Shown: one piece after another, positions 1 to 8,901 of the stretch
Numbering within the stretch: position 1 is the stretch's first letter
Layout: every line of letters starts with the position of its first letter
Translations under genes and position numbers: made by a program
The notes under the pieces: generated by a model
What the model was told of the DNA's origin: nothing
What the model saw: the letters and a program-made list of their open reading frames with translations, nothing else
Databases searched by the model: none
Source: Chloroflexota bacterium
Lineage (GTDB): Bacteria; Chloroflexota; Anaerolineae; J036; Brachytrichaceae
Assembly (NCBI GenBank): GCA_030550095.1
Contig: JAUQQA010000009.1
Span: 1-63,718 of the forward strand
Direction: 5' to 3'
Length of the DNA: 63,718 nt

Positions 1-992
1 CGGGTGACGACATGGCGCGGCGGGAAGAGCGGTCTGCCCGCGAAGTCGCGCAGGTCTTCTTTCAGCCGGCGCAGAAAGATCGGGTTCTCGCGCTTCTGCA
101 CTGCCTCTTTCAGCAAGTCCTCGTTGGCGAACAGGTCCGGCTCGAGAAGGTCGAGGAGCAAACGAAAGTTCTCCGGGTCGCCGCGGTGTGGGGTTGCGGT
201 GAGGAAGAGCAGGAAATGGCTGTTGCGCGAGAGCAGCTCGCCCAGGCGATAGCGCTCTGTTTTCTCAGTTTTCTCGCCGTAGCGGTAGGCAGACATCTTG
301 TGCGCCTCGTCCACGATCACCAAGTCCCAGCGCGTCTCGGCGAGGGCTGCGCGCACTTCGCTGCGCTTGGCGAAGTCCATGGAGGTGATCACCTGCGGCT
401 GCTCCTGCCAAATGTTGCGCCCCTGGTTCGCCTCAATGGTGCTGCGGTCCACCACCATGAAGACCTCGCCGAAGCGCTCCTTCATCTCGCGGCGCCATTG
501 GTCCTTCAGGTGTCCCGGCACCACGATCAACGTGCGCCGCACCAAGCCGCGGTATTTCAGCTCTTTGAGGAGCAAGCCTGCCATGATGGTCTTGCCTGCG
601 CCGGGGTCGTCTGCCAGAAGAAAGCGCAGGCGCGGGCTGCGCAGCATGTAGTGATACACCGCCTCGATCTGGTGCGGCAGCGGGTCCACCTGCGAGACGT
701 TGACAGCGAGCAACGGGTCGAACTGGTGCGCCAGGCGGATGCGATGTGCCTCGAGGGCGAGGAAGAAGGCTTCGGCATCGCCTGTGAAACGGGGTGCGTC
801 TGTGTCCACGAGGCGCACTTGCGCGAGGTCCTCGGGCGTGAGGATGAGGTCGTGGGCCTGCTTGGTGCGTTGCCCCACGCCTTCAAGGCGCACGATGTGC
901 CCATCCAGCACATGCACATGCTGCACGCGCAGCGGCTCGTCGAGGAGGGGTGCTTCTAGAATGTCTCCTGGGCGAATCTCGCGGCTCAACAT
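1..992 (-). CDS. SNF2/DEAH-type helicase, 3' end cut by window edge
   Basis: The first 330 residues of a superfamily 2 DNA helicase/translocase are visible; the C-terminal part runs off the left edge. Walker A is DDPGAGKT, with Lys near residue 134, followed by the MAGLLLKEL that is typical of SNF2/RapA-like enzymes. The DEAH box is VDEAHK near residue 228, and motif III is LTATPHRGD. The start is ATG 992: an in-frame stop lies upstream and a GGGGA ribosome site sits 5 bases before it. The 120-residue N-terminus before the motor is not recognised. Relatives with this architecture occur as stand-alone helicases and in restriction-like defence loci (DISARM DrmD type), but no methylase or nuclease is visible on this side. 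The motor assignment is firm; the biological role is unknown. Confidence 0.85.
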   Translation of the reverse strand, partial: MLSREIRPGDILEAPLLDEPLRVQHVHVLDGHIVRLEGVGQRTKQAHDLILTPEDLAQVRLVDTDAPRFTGDAEAFFLALEAHRIRLAHQFDPLLAVNVSQVDPLPHQIEAVYHYMLRSPRLRFLLADDPGAGKTIMAGLLLKELKYRGLVRRTLIVVPGHLKDQWRREMKERFGEVFMVVDRSTIEANQGRNIWQEQPQVITSMDFAKRSEVRAALAETRWDLVIVDEAHKMSAYRYGEKTEKTERYRLGELLSRNSHFLLFLTATPHRGDPENFRLLLDLLEPDLFANEDLLKEAVQKRENPIFLRRLKEDLRDFAGRPLFPPRHVVT

Positions 993-1085
993 GGTCGTTC
1001 CCCAACGCCGGTGGCGATCTTACCTACGCCGCGCTGCAACGCCCGCGCGATGCGCAGCATCGAATCGGTTGCCGGAGGTAATGCC

Positions 1086-1481
1086 ATGACGCGCTTGATC
1101 GAATACGAAGAGGCGAACGACGAAGTGCGCGCCGTCTATGACGACATCCGCGCCACGCGCAAGTCGGACTACATCAACAACTTCTGGAAAGCGCTCGCCG
1201 TACACCCGCCCACGCTCAAGCACGTGTGGGAGATCGTGAAGGGCGTGATGACCGGCCCTGGCGCGCTGGACCCGCTCACGCGCCAGTTGATCTACCTCGC
1301 CGTCAGCATCAGCAACGGCTGCGAGTACTGCATGGCGTCGCATGCCGCCGCGGCGCGCGCGCTCGGCATGACCGACGCGATGTACGCCGAGCTATCCGCC
1401 ATCGTCGGCGTCGCCAACATGACTAACCGGCTCGCCGACGCCTTCCACGTGCCGGTGGACGAGGTCTTCAAGCAGCACTAA
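1086..1481 (+). CDS. Carboxymuconolactone decarboxylase / AhpD-like protein
   Basis: This is a 131-residue all-alpha protein of the CMD/AhpD family. The redox motif CEYC lies at residues 79-82, followed by the conserved His 86 and an Ala-rich helix, as in peroxidase-related AhpD-like enzymes. These use the CxxC pair for peroxide or organic-hydroperoxide reduction. The reading frame is open further upstream to 1011, but ATG 1086 has a perfect GGAGGTA site at 1074-1080 and begins at the family's usual N-terminus. It is convergent with the ABC exporter gene and overlaps its stop codon. The physiological substrate cannot be told from the sequence. Confidence 0.85.
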   Translation: MTRLIEYEEANDEVRAVYDDIRATRKSDYINNFWKALAVHPPTLKHVWEIVKGVMTGPGALDPLTRQLIYLAVSISNGCEYCMASHAAAARALGMTDAMYAELSAIVGVANMTNRLADAFHVPVDEVFKQH

Positions 1482-3349
1482 TTGCGGCTCATGACCCGCG
1501 CTGCGCCGTTGTCCACAAACGCAGGGACCCTTTCGCCCTCACGGCGCAACGCAGGCAGCGGGTCGCGGAACTGGCGCCGATACAGCTCAGCGTAAAGCCC
1601 TCCGCGCGCCAATAGCTCCGCGTGCGTGCCGCGCTCCACGATCCGCCCGCCCTCGAGCACGAGGATGAGGTCGGCGCGGCGCACGGTGGAGAGCCGGTGC
1701 GCGATCACGAACGTGGTGCGCCCGCGCATGAGCTGCTCCAGCGCGCGCTGGATCAACGACTCGGTGTAGGTGTCCACCGAAGCGGTGGCTTCGTCGAGGA
1801 TAAGAATGCGCGGATCGGCGAGGATGGCGCGCGCGATGCTGATGAGCTGGCGCTGCCCTTGGCTTAGCCCGCCGCCGCGCTCGCCGAGGCGCGTGTTGTA
1901 GCCGTCCTTCATGCGCGTGATGAACTCGTGCGCGTTAGCGAGGCGCGCCGCGCGCTCCACCTCTTCGTCGGTCGCGTCGGGCTTGCCGTAGCGGATGTTG
2001 TCGGCGACTGTGCCTGCAAACAAGAAGCCGTCTTGCAGCACCGCGCCCATTTGCGCGCGTAGGCTTGCGCGCGTGACGGTGCGGATGTCCACGCCGTCAA
2101 TGTAGATCGCGCCCTCGGTGGGGTCATAGAAGCGCTGGAGCAGGCTGATCAGCGTCGTCTTCCCCGCGCCGGTGGGTCCGACGATCGCGATCATCTGCCC
2201 GGGCTGCGCCGTGAAGCTCACCTCATGCAGCACGGGCTTGCTCGGGTTGTAGGCGAACGAGACGCGGTCGAAGACCACTTCGCCGCGGATGGGCGGCATC
2301 GGGCGCGCGTCGGGCGCGTCTTGCTCGCCAGGGGTGTCCAGCAGCTCGAAGATGCGCTCAGCACCCGCCAGTGATGCTTGCGCCTGCGTGTAGATCGTGC
2401 TGATGGCTTGTAGTGGGCGGAACAGGTTTTGCATGTAGGCGATGAACGCCACCACCACACCCACGCTGGTTTGCCCTTGCACCACCAAGTAGCCGCCGAA
2501 GCCCGCCACGAGCGCGATCGCCAACACGCTGATCACCTCGATCACCGGCGTGAAGGCGCTGGTGACGGCGTTGGCGCTGATGTTCGCCTCGCGGTTGGCG
2601 GCGTTGCGCTCGGCAAAGCGCTGGAAGTTCGCTGCGGTGCGGTTATACGCCTGCGCCACGCGCACGCCGGCGATCTCCTCTTGTAGATTCGCGGAGACGT
2701 CGCCGATGGTCTGGCGCGTCTTGCGGTAGCGGCGGCGCGCCACGCGGCTGAAGAGGTTGGTGATGAGCAACACGATGGGGATCACCGTCGCGCTCGCCAG
2801 CGCCAGCGGCACGCTCTGCGCAAACATGCCGATCAGGATGCCGATCAAGCCGAACAGGCTGCCGAGGATCTGCACCACGCCCTGCCCGAGGAACTGGTTG
2901 ATCGTGTCGGTGTCGTTCACCAGCCGGCTCATCACGTCGCCGACGGGGTTTTTATCGAAGTAGCGCAGCGGCAGCGTTTGCACCTTCTCGAAGATCTGCT
3001 GGCGCAAGCGCAGCAGCACATTTTGCCCGACTACGCCGATATACACGATCTGCCAGCGCGCCGCGAGCAAGCCGAGCAAATACACCGCCGCGAGCACGCC
3101 CATGCTCGCCAACAAGCCAGCGACGTTCCCGCCGGGGAAGACGAAGTGATCCACCGCGTAGCCGATGATCGCAGGACCGAGCGCCTGGGTCGCCGAGGCG
3201 GCGATCACCAGCAGCAACACCAACATCACCTCGCGCTTATACGGCGCCACGTAGCGCAGCAGTCGGCGCGCGGTTGCGGCGCGATCTTTTGCCCGTTCCT
3301 CGGGCATCTCGATCAATCGTTGCAGTGAGACTGGATCGCCGCCTCTCAT
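1478..3349 (-). CDS. ABC exporter half-transporter, canonical ATPase subunit
   Basis: This 623-residue protein fuses a six-helix exporter membrane domain (residues about 30-325) to an ATP-binding domain. Walker A is GPTGAGKT near residue 390. The signature is LSQGQ, Walker B is ILILDEAT with the catalytic Glu present, and the switch His is present in IAHRLST. It starts at ATG 3349, which overlaps the stop of the upstream half-transporter by four bases (ATGA), so the two are translationally coupled. The partner carries degenerate catalytic residues, so this subunit should supply the working ATP site of a heterodimer. Such pairs next to a MarR gene usually export drugs, lipids or toxic compounds; the substrate is unknown. 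Confidence 0.93.
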   Translation of the reverse strand: MRGGDPVSLQRLIEMPEERAKDRAATARRLLRYVAPYKREVMLVLLLVIAASATQALGPAIIGYAVDHFVFPGGNVAGLLASMGVLAAVYLLGLLAARWQIVYIGVVGQNVLLRLRQQIFEKVQTLPLRYFDKNPVGDVMSRLVNDTDTINQFLGQGVVQILGSLFGLIGILIGMFAQSVPLALASATVIPIVLLITNLFSRVARRRYRKTRQTIGDVSANLQEEIAGVRVAQAYNRTAANFQRFAERNAANREANISANAVTSAFTPVIEVISVLAIALVAGFGGYLVVQGQTSVGVVVAFIAYMQNLFRPLQAISTIYTQAQASLAGAERIFELLDTPGEQDAPDARPMPPIRGEVVFDRVSFAYNPSKPVLHEVSFTAQPGQMIAIVGPTGAGKTTLISLLQRFYDPTEGAIYIDGVDIRTVTRASLRAQMGAVLQDGFLFAGTVADNIRYGKPDATDEEVERAARLANAHEFITRMKDGYNTRLGERGGGLSQGQRQLISIARAILADPRILILDEATASVDTYTESLIQRALEQLMRGRTTFVIAHRLSTVRRADLILVLEGGRIVERGTHAELLARGGLYAELYRRQFRDPLPALRREGERVPAFVDNGAARVMSRN

Positions 3350-5181
3350 GCTGCCACCTCCGCTGGTGTCTTGAGCGCGGGATCGGGAGTAGGCTCGACG
3401 AGATCGGGCGCGAACTGGGTATCAAGGATCTCGCCGTAGAGCGCGCTATCGCGCAGCAGCTCTTCGTGTGTGCCCTGCGCCACGATGCGCCCGTCGTCCA
3501 CCAGCAAAATCAAATCTGCGTTGCGCACGCTGCTCAACCGCTGCGCGATGACGAAACTCGTGCAGTTGCACGCGTTCAGCATGGTCTCCAGCGCCTGCTG
3601 AATCTGATACTCCGTCTCGGCGTCCACAGCGCTGGTGCTGTCGTCGAGGATCACCAAGCGCGGCTTGAGCAGCAACGCGCGCGCGATGGCGATGCGCTGC
3701 TTTTGCCCGCCGCTCAACCCAACGCCGCGCTCGCCGATGATGGTGTCGTAGCCGTCGGGGAACTGCATGATGAAGTCGTGCGCTTGTGCGGCTTTGGCAG
3801 CGGCGATGATCTCCTCCATTGTGGCGTCGGGCTTGCCGTAGGCGATGTTCTCGCGGATTGTGCCGCTGAACAGCACAGTGTCCTGCAGCACAATGCCGAT
3901 GCTGCTGCGCAGCGAGTCGAGCGTCACGTCCTTCACATCGTAGCCGTCAATGAGCACCTGCCCGCGCTGCGGGTCGTAGAAGCGCGGGATCAGGTTAACG
4001 ATGGACGATTTGCCGCTGCCCGTGCGCCCCACGACGGCGACCTTCGTGCCTGGTTCGACGACGAAGCTCACGTCTTGCAATGCCCAGCGCTCGGCGCCGG
4101 CGAACTTAAACCACACGTTGCGGAACTCCACGCGCCCCTGGATCGGCGGCAAGCGCACGGCGTCGGGTTTCTCCTTCACCTCGCTCTCAGCGTCGAGCAC
4201 CTCAAAAACGCGCTCCGCGCTCACGCTCGCGCGCGCCACGAACGCCGAGAGGAAGCCGAACGCGAACATCGGCTGGATCAACACCGCCAAGTAGTTGACG
4301 AACGCCACAAGCTCGCCAACGGTCAGATGCGCGTTGATCACCAGCACGCCGCCCGAGAGCACAACGAGCAGCGTCGCCGCGTTGACCACGAAGAACAGCA
4401 ACGGGAAGGTGATCGCCAACTGGTTGTTGATGTTGATGCTGATGTCCTTTAGCTCGGTGTTCACGCGCGTGTAGCGCTGAAGCTCGAACGGCTCGCGTGC
4501 GAAGGCGCGCACCACGCGGATGCCAGCGAGATTTTCCTGCAAGATGGTGTTCAGCTCCGCTAGCTTTTGCTGCGTGACGTTAAACAGCGGGCGCACGAAG
4601 CGCAAGAACCGCCCCAGCAGCCCCAAGAACGCCGGCAACACCAGCACGATCACCAGCGTCAACAGGGCGTTCATGCGCACAAGGAAGACCAACGCGCCGA
4701 TGAGCACGATCGCCGCGCCGATTAAACGCAGCAACGCCTGCCCCAGGAACTGGCGCACCAACTCCACATCGCTGGTCACACGTGTCAGAAGCTGCCCCGT
4801 TTGCTGTTGGTCGTGGTAGCTGAAGCTGAGCGTGGTGATCTTGTTGAAGATCACGTTGCGCAGGTCGTAGGCGACGTTCTGCGAGGCGGCCTCAGCGAGG
4901 TATGCCTGCAAGAACTCGAAGACGCCGCGCGTCAGCGCCAAGCCGACCAAGCCAAGCCCAGCGCTTGCGATCACGCTTAGGTTGCGCGCGGCGATGCCGT
5001 TATCTATGATGATGCGCAGCAATTGCGGCGCGAACAGGTTGGCTGTAGTGCTAATCAGCAAGCCGACGAAGGCGCCGAGCATCATCCAGGCATGGGGGCG
5101 GAGGTAACCCATGGCGCGCATCAGCGCGCGCGTGTTTGTGCGCGGGCGAGCCGCAGGGGAAGGGTGTGGGTCGCTTCTCAT
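3346..5181 (-). CDS. ABC exporter half-transporter, degenerate ATPase subunit
   Basis: This 611-residue exporter half has six membrane helices (residues about 25-310) followed by an ATP-binding domain with Walker A VGRTGSGKS and signature LSGGQ. Two catalytic positions differ from the canonical form. Walker B reads ILDDSTSAVD, with Asp where the catalytic Glu belongs. The switch reads IAQRLSS, with Gln replacing His. This is the pattern of the non-catalytic partner in heterodimeric exporters such as TM287/288 and BmrCD. The start at ATG 5181 overlaps the MarR stop codon (ATGA at 5178-5181). The longer reading to 5262 would run far into marR and is rejected. MarR, this gene and the next form one operon. 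Confidence 0.93.
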   Translation of the reverse strand: MRSDPHPSPAARPRTNTRALMRAMGYLRPHAWMMLGAFVGLLISTTANLFAPQLLRIIIDNGIAARNLSVIASAGLGLVGLALTRGVFEFLQAYLAEAASQNVAYDLRNVIFNKITTLSFSYHDQQQTGQLLTRVTSDVELVRQFLGQALLRLIGAAIVLIGALVFLVRMNALLTLVIVLVLPAFLGLLGRFLRFVRPLFNVTQQKLAELNTILQENLAGIRVVRAFAREPFELQRYTRVNTELKDISININNQLAITFPLLFFVVNAATLLVVLSGGVLVINAHLTVGELVAFVNYLAVLIQPMFAFGFLSAFVARASVSAERVFEVLDAESEVKEKPDAVRLPPIQGRVEFRNVWFKFAGAERWALQDVSFVVEPGTKVAVVGRTGSGKSSIVNLIPRFYDPQRGQVLIDGYDVKDVTLDSLRSSIGIVLQDTVLFSGTIRENIAYGKPDATMEEIIAAAKAAQAHDFIMQFPDGYDTIIGERGVGLSGGQKQRIAIARALLLKPRLVILDDSTSAVDAETEYQIQQALETMLNACNCTSFVIAQRLSSVRNADLILLVDDGRIVAQGTHEELLRDSALYGEILDTQFAPDLVEPTPDPALKTPAEVAA

Positions 5182-5648
5182 CGCTCTACAGCTATCATTG
5201 GCTCTGGGGATGGGATCGCATCTTCGTGCATCACGCGCTCCAAAATGCCCAAGGCGCGCCAAAGCGTGAGGCGCTCCTCAGGGTTGAGCAGGCGAAACCG
5301 CTGCGCGAGCTGAGCTTGCACCTGCAGGCGCAGGCGCTCGAACTCCGCCATGCCCGCGGGCGTGAGCCGCAGCAGGCGTTGGCGCCGGTCGTGCGCATGC
5401 GGCACGCGCTCCACCCAGCCGCGCTTCACCAGCGCGTTGAGGGTGCGCGAGAGCGTCGGCGCGGAAACGCGCCGCAACGCCACCAGCTCTTTAAAGCTGC
5501 GCGGTCCCTCGCTCAACATGCGCAGCGTGTGCGCTTGCATCAACGTGTTGGGGTCGCCTTCGCTGCGCAGCGTGCTGGCGACAAGATGAGCAATTTGTGG
5601 CGCTAGGCGCAGGAAGTCGCGTGCTAGCTCGTGCTCGGAGATCGTCAC
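5178..5648 (-). CDS. MarR-family transcriptional regulator
   Basis: This is a 156-residue winged-helix regulator. The central part has the recognition helix VSAPTLSRTLNALVKRGW followed by the wing with the family hallmark DRRQRLLRLT. It heads an operon with two ABC exporter halves, to which it is coupled by an ATGA overlap, so it probably represses drug- or metabolite-inducible export. The start codon is GTG 5648. A TAGGAT -10 box ends only six bases upstream, so the mRNA is probably leaderless. A CCTAATCGTTAGG inverted repeat overlaps that -10 box and is the likely autoregulatory operator. The ligand is unknown. Confidence 0.92.
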   Translation of the reverse strand: MTISEHELARDFLRLAPQIAHLVASTLRSEGDPNTLMQAHTLRMLSEGPRSFKELVALRRVSAPTLSRTLNALVKRGWVERVPHAHDRRQRLLRLTPAGMAEFERLRLQVQAQLAQRFRLLNPEERLTLWRALGILERVMHEDAIPSPEPMIAVER

Positions 5649-5654
5649 ACCGCG

Positions 5655-5677
5655 ATCCTAATCGTTAGGCGTGCTAA
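5655..5677 (-). promoter_or_regulatory. marR promoter -10 box with overlapping inverted-repeat operator
   Basis: On the minus strand TAGGAT (5660-5655) ends six bases before the GTG start of the MarR gene. The plus strand shows the inverted repeat CCTAATCGTTAGG at 5657-5669, with five-base arms around TCG. A second, overlapping TTAG-N5-CTAA pair ends at 5677. MarR proteins typically bind short AT-containing palindromes over their own promoter, so this is the natural candidate operator. The sequence symmetry is seen directly; binding is inference. Confidence 0.6.
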
Positions 5678-5737
5678 TGGATCGGCGCTTAGCAAACACC
5701 AAGCAAACGCATCCCGGCGCTGCGCGCCGAGTGTGCC

Positions 5738-6271
5738 CTAGGCGAGATGGGAAGGGTTTCGATCAGCAAGCACATCGTCCAACGAGAGCCGCACAAACAC
5801 CACGCGCCCCTCGCGCACGGCGCGCGCGACGGCTTCTTGGCGTTCGCTCAGCGCGCCGTTGCGGCGCTTCTTGACCTCGACGATCACGATCTGCTTGAGG
5901 TCGCCGGCGCTTAAGCCATCGAAGACGATGAAGTCAATTGGGCTACCGATGAAGCGCGCGTCTTGGGGGTTGTAGGGAAACCAAGGCAGGTAGGGGAGAA
6001 AGGTCTCGGCGATCTTGCCGCTGATCACGGCGCGGCTGCGTTGCAGCGCATCTTGGCGCACTTGCGCCTCGCGCGCGCGAAGTTGAAGCTCGATGTTTTG
6101 CTCGCGCGTGCGCAGCACTTGTTGCAATAGGTGCAGCTCGCCCTCAAGGCGCTCTGCTTTCGAGCGCGCTTCTTCAAGCTTGATCAGCGTGAGCATCAGC
6201 GCAATGGCGAGCGCAAACGCGAACACGAGCAAGCTGATGAGCACGTAGGTTGAAAGCGGAACTTGCCCCAT
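5738..6271 (-). CDS. Membrane-anchored Holliday-junction-resolvase-like endonuclease
   Basis: This 177-residue protein has an N-terminal membrane segment (residues about 6-27), then a charged, probably coiled-coil stretch, then a domain matching the predicted Endonuc_Holl family. The visible hallmarks are FLPYLPWFPYNPQDARFIG, the acidic D-F-I-V-F-D strand, and IVEVKKRRNGALSERQ, which resembles the E-x-K of restriction-fold nucleases. The start is ATG 6271 with AAGGGA upstream; the frame is open to 6352, but that extension has no ribosome site. It is divergent from the response regulator gene. The family is predicted rather than well characterised, so nuclease activity is inferred from fold motifs only. 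Confidence 0.75.
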   Translation of the reverse strand: MGQVPLSTYVLISLLVFAFALAIALMLTLIKLEEARSKAERLEGELHLLQQVLRTREQNIELQLRAREAQVRQDALQRSRAVISGKIAETFLPYLPWFPYNPQDARFIGSPIDFIVFDGLSAGDLKQIVIVEVKKRRNGALSERQEAVARAVREGRVVFVRLSLDDVLADRNPSHLA

Positions 6272-6354
6272 TGTTGTCCCTTGAAGTGTAGCGACTCGCC
6301 AGCGCGAGAAAGGCAACGCGCACACGCCGCAGGCGCAAATCCGGGCGCGCACAG

Positions 6355-6360
6355 TAGAAT
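6355..6360 (+). promoter_or_regulatory. -10 box of the response regulator gene
   Basis: TAGAAT ends nine bases before ATG 6370 and there is no Shine-Dalgarno sequence in that gap. A start of transcription about seven bases below the box would fall at or next to the start codon. No good -35 hexamer is seen. Confidence 0.5.
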
Positions 6361-6369
6361 CTTTAACAC

Positions 6370-7113
6370 ATGTCCAACACTGCGTTGCGCGAGGAATCCA
6401 AGCTGGTGCTCGTCGTCGAGGACGAGGAGCGCATGGTCAACATCATCCGCCTCAACCTCGAGCTGGAGCGCTTCCGCGTGGTCTCCACCAACAAGGGGTT
6501 CGAGGCGGTGCGAATCGTGCGCGAGCTGCTGCCCGATTGCGTGATCCTCGACGTGATGTTGCCTGATGTGGACGGTTTTGAGGTGCTGCGCATGATCCGC
6601 GAGGAGAGTAACGTGCCCGTGATCATGCTCACAGCGCGCGTCGAGGAAGACGACGTGATCCGCGGCCTCTCGCTCGGCGCGGACGACTACGTGAAGAAGC
6701 CGTTCAATCCGCGCGAGTTGGTCATGCGCGTCAAGGCGGTGATTCGCCGCGCTGAGTTGCCCGCTATGGTGGAGAAGGCGCCGATCCGCATTGACGACCG
6801 CCTCTCGATTGATTTCGACCGCCGCGAGGTGATCGTGGATGGGCAGGTGATCAAGCTGCGCCCGACGGAGTGGCGCTTGCTCTACCACCTCGTGCAGAAC
6901 GCGGGATGGGTGATGCCGCACGAGACGTTGCTCTCCAAAGTGTGGGGCTGGGAGTACCGCGACGAGACGCAATACCTGCGCCTCTACATCAACTACTTGC
7001 GGCAGAAAATCGAGCCAGACCCTTCGCGCCCGCGCTACATCCTCACCGAGCGCGGCATTGGCTACCGCTTCGTGGATTTTCGCAACAAGTCACCTGAGTC
7101 GCCGCGCTCATGA
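6370..7113 (+). CDS. OmpR/PhoB-type response regulator
   Basis: This 247-residue two-domain regulator has a receiver domain at residues 10-125, with acidic pair E17/D18, phospho-acceptor D61, T88 and K110 (DYVKKPF) all in place. A winged-helix DNA-binding domain follows, ending in the usual [18 protein letters not shown]. All phosphorylation residues are intact, so it should respond to a sensor kinase, but none is encoded nearby. Its stop overlaps the start of the TctA-like permease gene (ATGA at 7110-7113), so the two proteins are made together. The upstream -10 box close to the ATG suggests a leaderless message. Confidence 0.93.
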   Translation: MSNTALREESKLVLVVEDEERMVNIIRLNLELERFRVVSTNKGFEAVRIVRELLPDCVILDVMLPDVDGFEVLRMIREESNVPVIMLTARVEEDDVIRGLSLGADDYVKKPFNPRELVMRVKAVIRRAELPAMVEKAPIRIDDRLSIDFDRREVIVDGQVIKLRPTEWRLLYHLVQNAGWVMPHETLLSKVWGWEYRDETQYLRLYINYLRQKIEPDPSRPRYILTERGIGYRFVDFRNKSPESPRS

Positions 7114-8456
7114 GCGAGGTGTTGCCCACCTTGCTTCAGAGCGATATTGGCTTGTTGATTGTGGCGGGGGTGGGTGCGCTGGCTGGCAGCGCGTTGGCGT
7201 TGTTGCCCGGGCTGCACATCTACAACGTCGCCGGGGGCTTGTTCTGGCTGCTTTTGCACCATCCACGTCTGGTGCCTGAGCAAGTGGCGATCTGGTTTTT
7301 GCTCGGCGCGCTGGTGGGTTGGGTGGTGGTGAACGTGGTGCCGTCGGTGTTTCTCTTCGCGCCCGACGACGCCAACGCTGTGGTGATCTTGCCCACCACG
7401 CGCTGGTTCATGCGCGGGCGCGGCTTTGAGGCAGCGTTGTTGGTTGGCAGCGGCAGCTTGGGCGCGCTGGTGGGGTTGGTGCTGATCGCGCCTTGGTTGG
7501 CGCAGGGGGTGCTGCCAGTGTGGCAGATCGTCCAGCCTCATGTGGGGTGGATGTTGGTGGCGGTGCTGGCGTTTTTGCTGCTCGGCGAATGGCCCCGCGC
7601 GGACGAACGCGCGCCCTCGCCGCTGCGCCGCTTGGCTTCGGCGTGGGCATATTTGGGCGCTGGGTTACTCACGTTCGTGCTCAGCAGTGCGCTGGGCATG
7701 GTGCTCTTCTACCGCAGCCCCTTACCTGTCACGGTCGCCTTCCAGAATCTCATGCCGGCGTTTGTCGGCTTGTTTGCCGTGCCAGGGTTGGTTCAGCTTT
7801 TGTTGCTCAGCAAGCCGTTGCCGCCACAGCGAAGTGATAGGTTGGAGGTGCTCTCGCCGCGGTTGTTGCTGCGCGGCACGGCGACAGGGCTAGCGGGTGG
7901 GTTGTTCAGCAGCGTGCTGCCAGTGGTCACGGGCAGCATCGGCGGATTGCTCGCAGGTCATGCCACCGCGGTGCGTGATGAGCGCGTGTTCATGATCTCG
8001 CTGGGCGCCTCGAAGGTGGGATATTACGTGGGTAGTCTTTTGCTTCTGTTCGTGCCAGGCGTTGGGCTGGTGCGCGGCGGGATGGCGGGGATGATCAACG
8101 CGCTTGGCGTTGCGCAGACGTGGCGCGCGTATGCCCTCGCCGTCGCTGGCGTTGCGGCGGCGGGCGCAGTCGCGTTTGGGATGTTGGTCGTCTTCGCGCG
8201 CGCGTTTGCGCAGTGGAGCGCGCGCCTCCCCGCGAAGGGGATCGCTGGGTTATCGCTTGTGTTGGTCGCAGCGCTCACTGTTGGCTTTGCTGGCATGGCT
8301 GGGTTAGGTATCATGCTGGTGGGCACAAGCATTGGTCTAATCCCAGTGCTGCTCGGCGGGCGACGTCTCAACGCGCTCGGCGTGATCCTGACGCCGATCA
8401 CGTTGAACACACTGGGGCTAGGTCCGAGCGTCGCAGCGTGGCTGGGCTTGCTGTGA
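7110..8456 (+). CDS. TctA-like (DUF112) multi-pass permease
   Basis: This 448-residue polytopic membrane protein has about ten to twelve hydrophobic segments. The early motif [10 protein letters not shown] and the later [17 protein letters not shown], in two repeated halves, resemble the large TctA subunit of tripartite tricarboxylate transporters, especially the archaeal-type DUF112 branch. The usual small membrane subunit TctB and binding protein TctC are not in the window, so this may be a stand-alone form. It is coupled to the response regulator upstream and to the 140-residue protein downstream. The substrate is unknown. Confidence 0.75.
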   Translation: MSEVLPTLLQSDIGLLIVAGVGALAGSALALLPGLHIYNVAGGLFWLLLHHPRLVPEQVAIWFLLGALVGWVVVNVVPSVFLFAPDDANAVVILPTTRWFMRGRGFEAALLVGSGSLGALVGLVLIAPWLAQGVLPVWQIVQPHVGWMLVAVLAFLLLGEWPRADERAPSPLRRLASAWAYLGAGLLTFVLSSALGMVLFYRSPLPVTVAFQNLMPAFVGLFAVPGLVQLLLLSKPLPPQRSDRLEVLSPRLLLRGTATGLAGGLFSSVLPVVTGSIGGLLAGHATAVRDERVFMISLGASKVGYYVGSLLLLFVPGVGLVRGGMAGMINALGVAQTWRAYALAVAGVAAAGAVAFGMLVVFARAFAQWSARLPAKGIAGLSLVLVAALTVGFAGMAGLGIMLVGTSIGLIPVLLGGRRLNALGVILTPITLNTLGLGPSVAAWLGLL

Positions 8457-8878
8457 TGATGAAGGCGATATTTGAAGGGCTCGTGCGCGATGAGCGCGAT
8501 CACCCCGTGGCAGTTGCCTACGTGGGGGAAACCCCCACCTACGTGGTCGAGGAGGATGGGTTCAAGTTTCACGTGGACGCGCACAAGGTGGACCAACAGG
8601 TGCTCGCCTTCTTGCGCGAGTGGGCATCGCAGAACGAGGAAGCGATCGCCGAAGTCGCAATGCGCCTGCTCGGGAAAGACGACCTCTTCACGAGAGCCTC
8701 AATTCTCAACACCGTGCGCCACTTCGATCGCCAACTTCAGCTCTTGATGGAGCAGGGCTTGCCCGAAGCCGGGCGACAGTGGCTCGGGCTGCTAGGGTTC
8801 TACGTGGTGATCAACCGCCACGGCGAGGTGGTGCGGGTGAACTTAGCTGCTGCACCGACGCCGCAGGACGAGCTATGA
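8456..8878 (+). CDS. Conserved-looking soluble protein of unknown function
   Basis: This is a 140-residue protein with no recognised domain. It starts at ATG 8456 (or 8459), overlapping the permease stop by one base (TGATG), so it is translationally coupled. The N-terminal third reads as beta-strands (YVGETPTYVVEEDG). The middle is helical and acidic, and the C-terminal part ends in strands around GFYVVINRHGEVVRV. Codon use matches the neighbours. Its place in a three-gene unit with a regulator and a permease suggests it belongs to the same function, but none can be named. Confidence 0.7.
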   Translation: MMKAIFEGLVRDERDHPVAVAYVGETPTYVVEEDGFKFHVDAHKVDQQVLAFLREWASQNEEAIAEVAMRLLGKDDLFTRASILNTVRHFDRQLQLLMEQGLPEAGRQWLGLLGFYVVINRHGEVVRVNLAAAPTPQDEL

Positions 8879-8901
8879 ACCCGACGTGAGGCGCGCGCAG
8901 C

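Noticed and set aside
12-959. A 315-codon plus-strand frame at the left edge
   Set aside because: It is antisense to the helicase frame, which has all motor motifs. In this GC-rich DNA long opposite frames are common.
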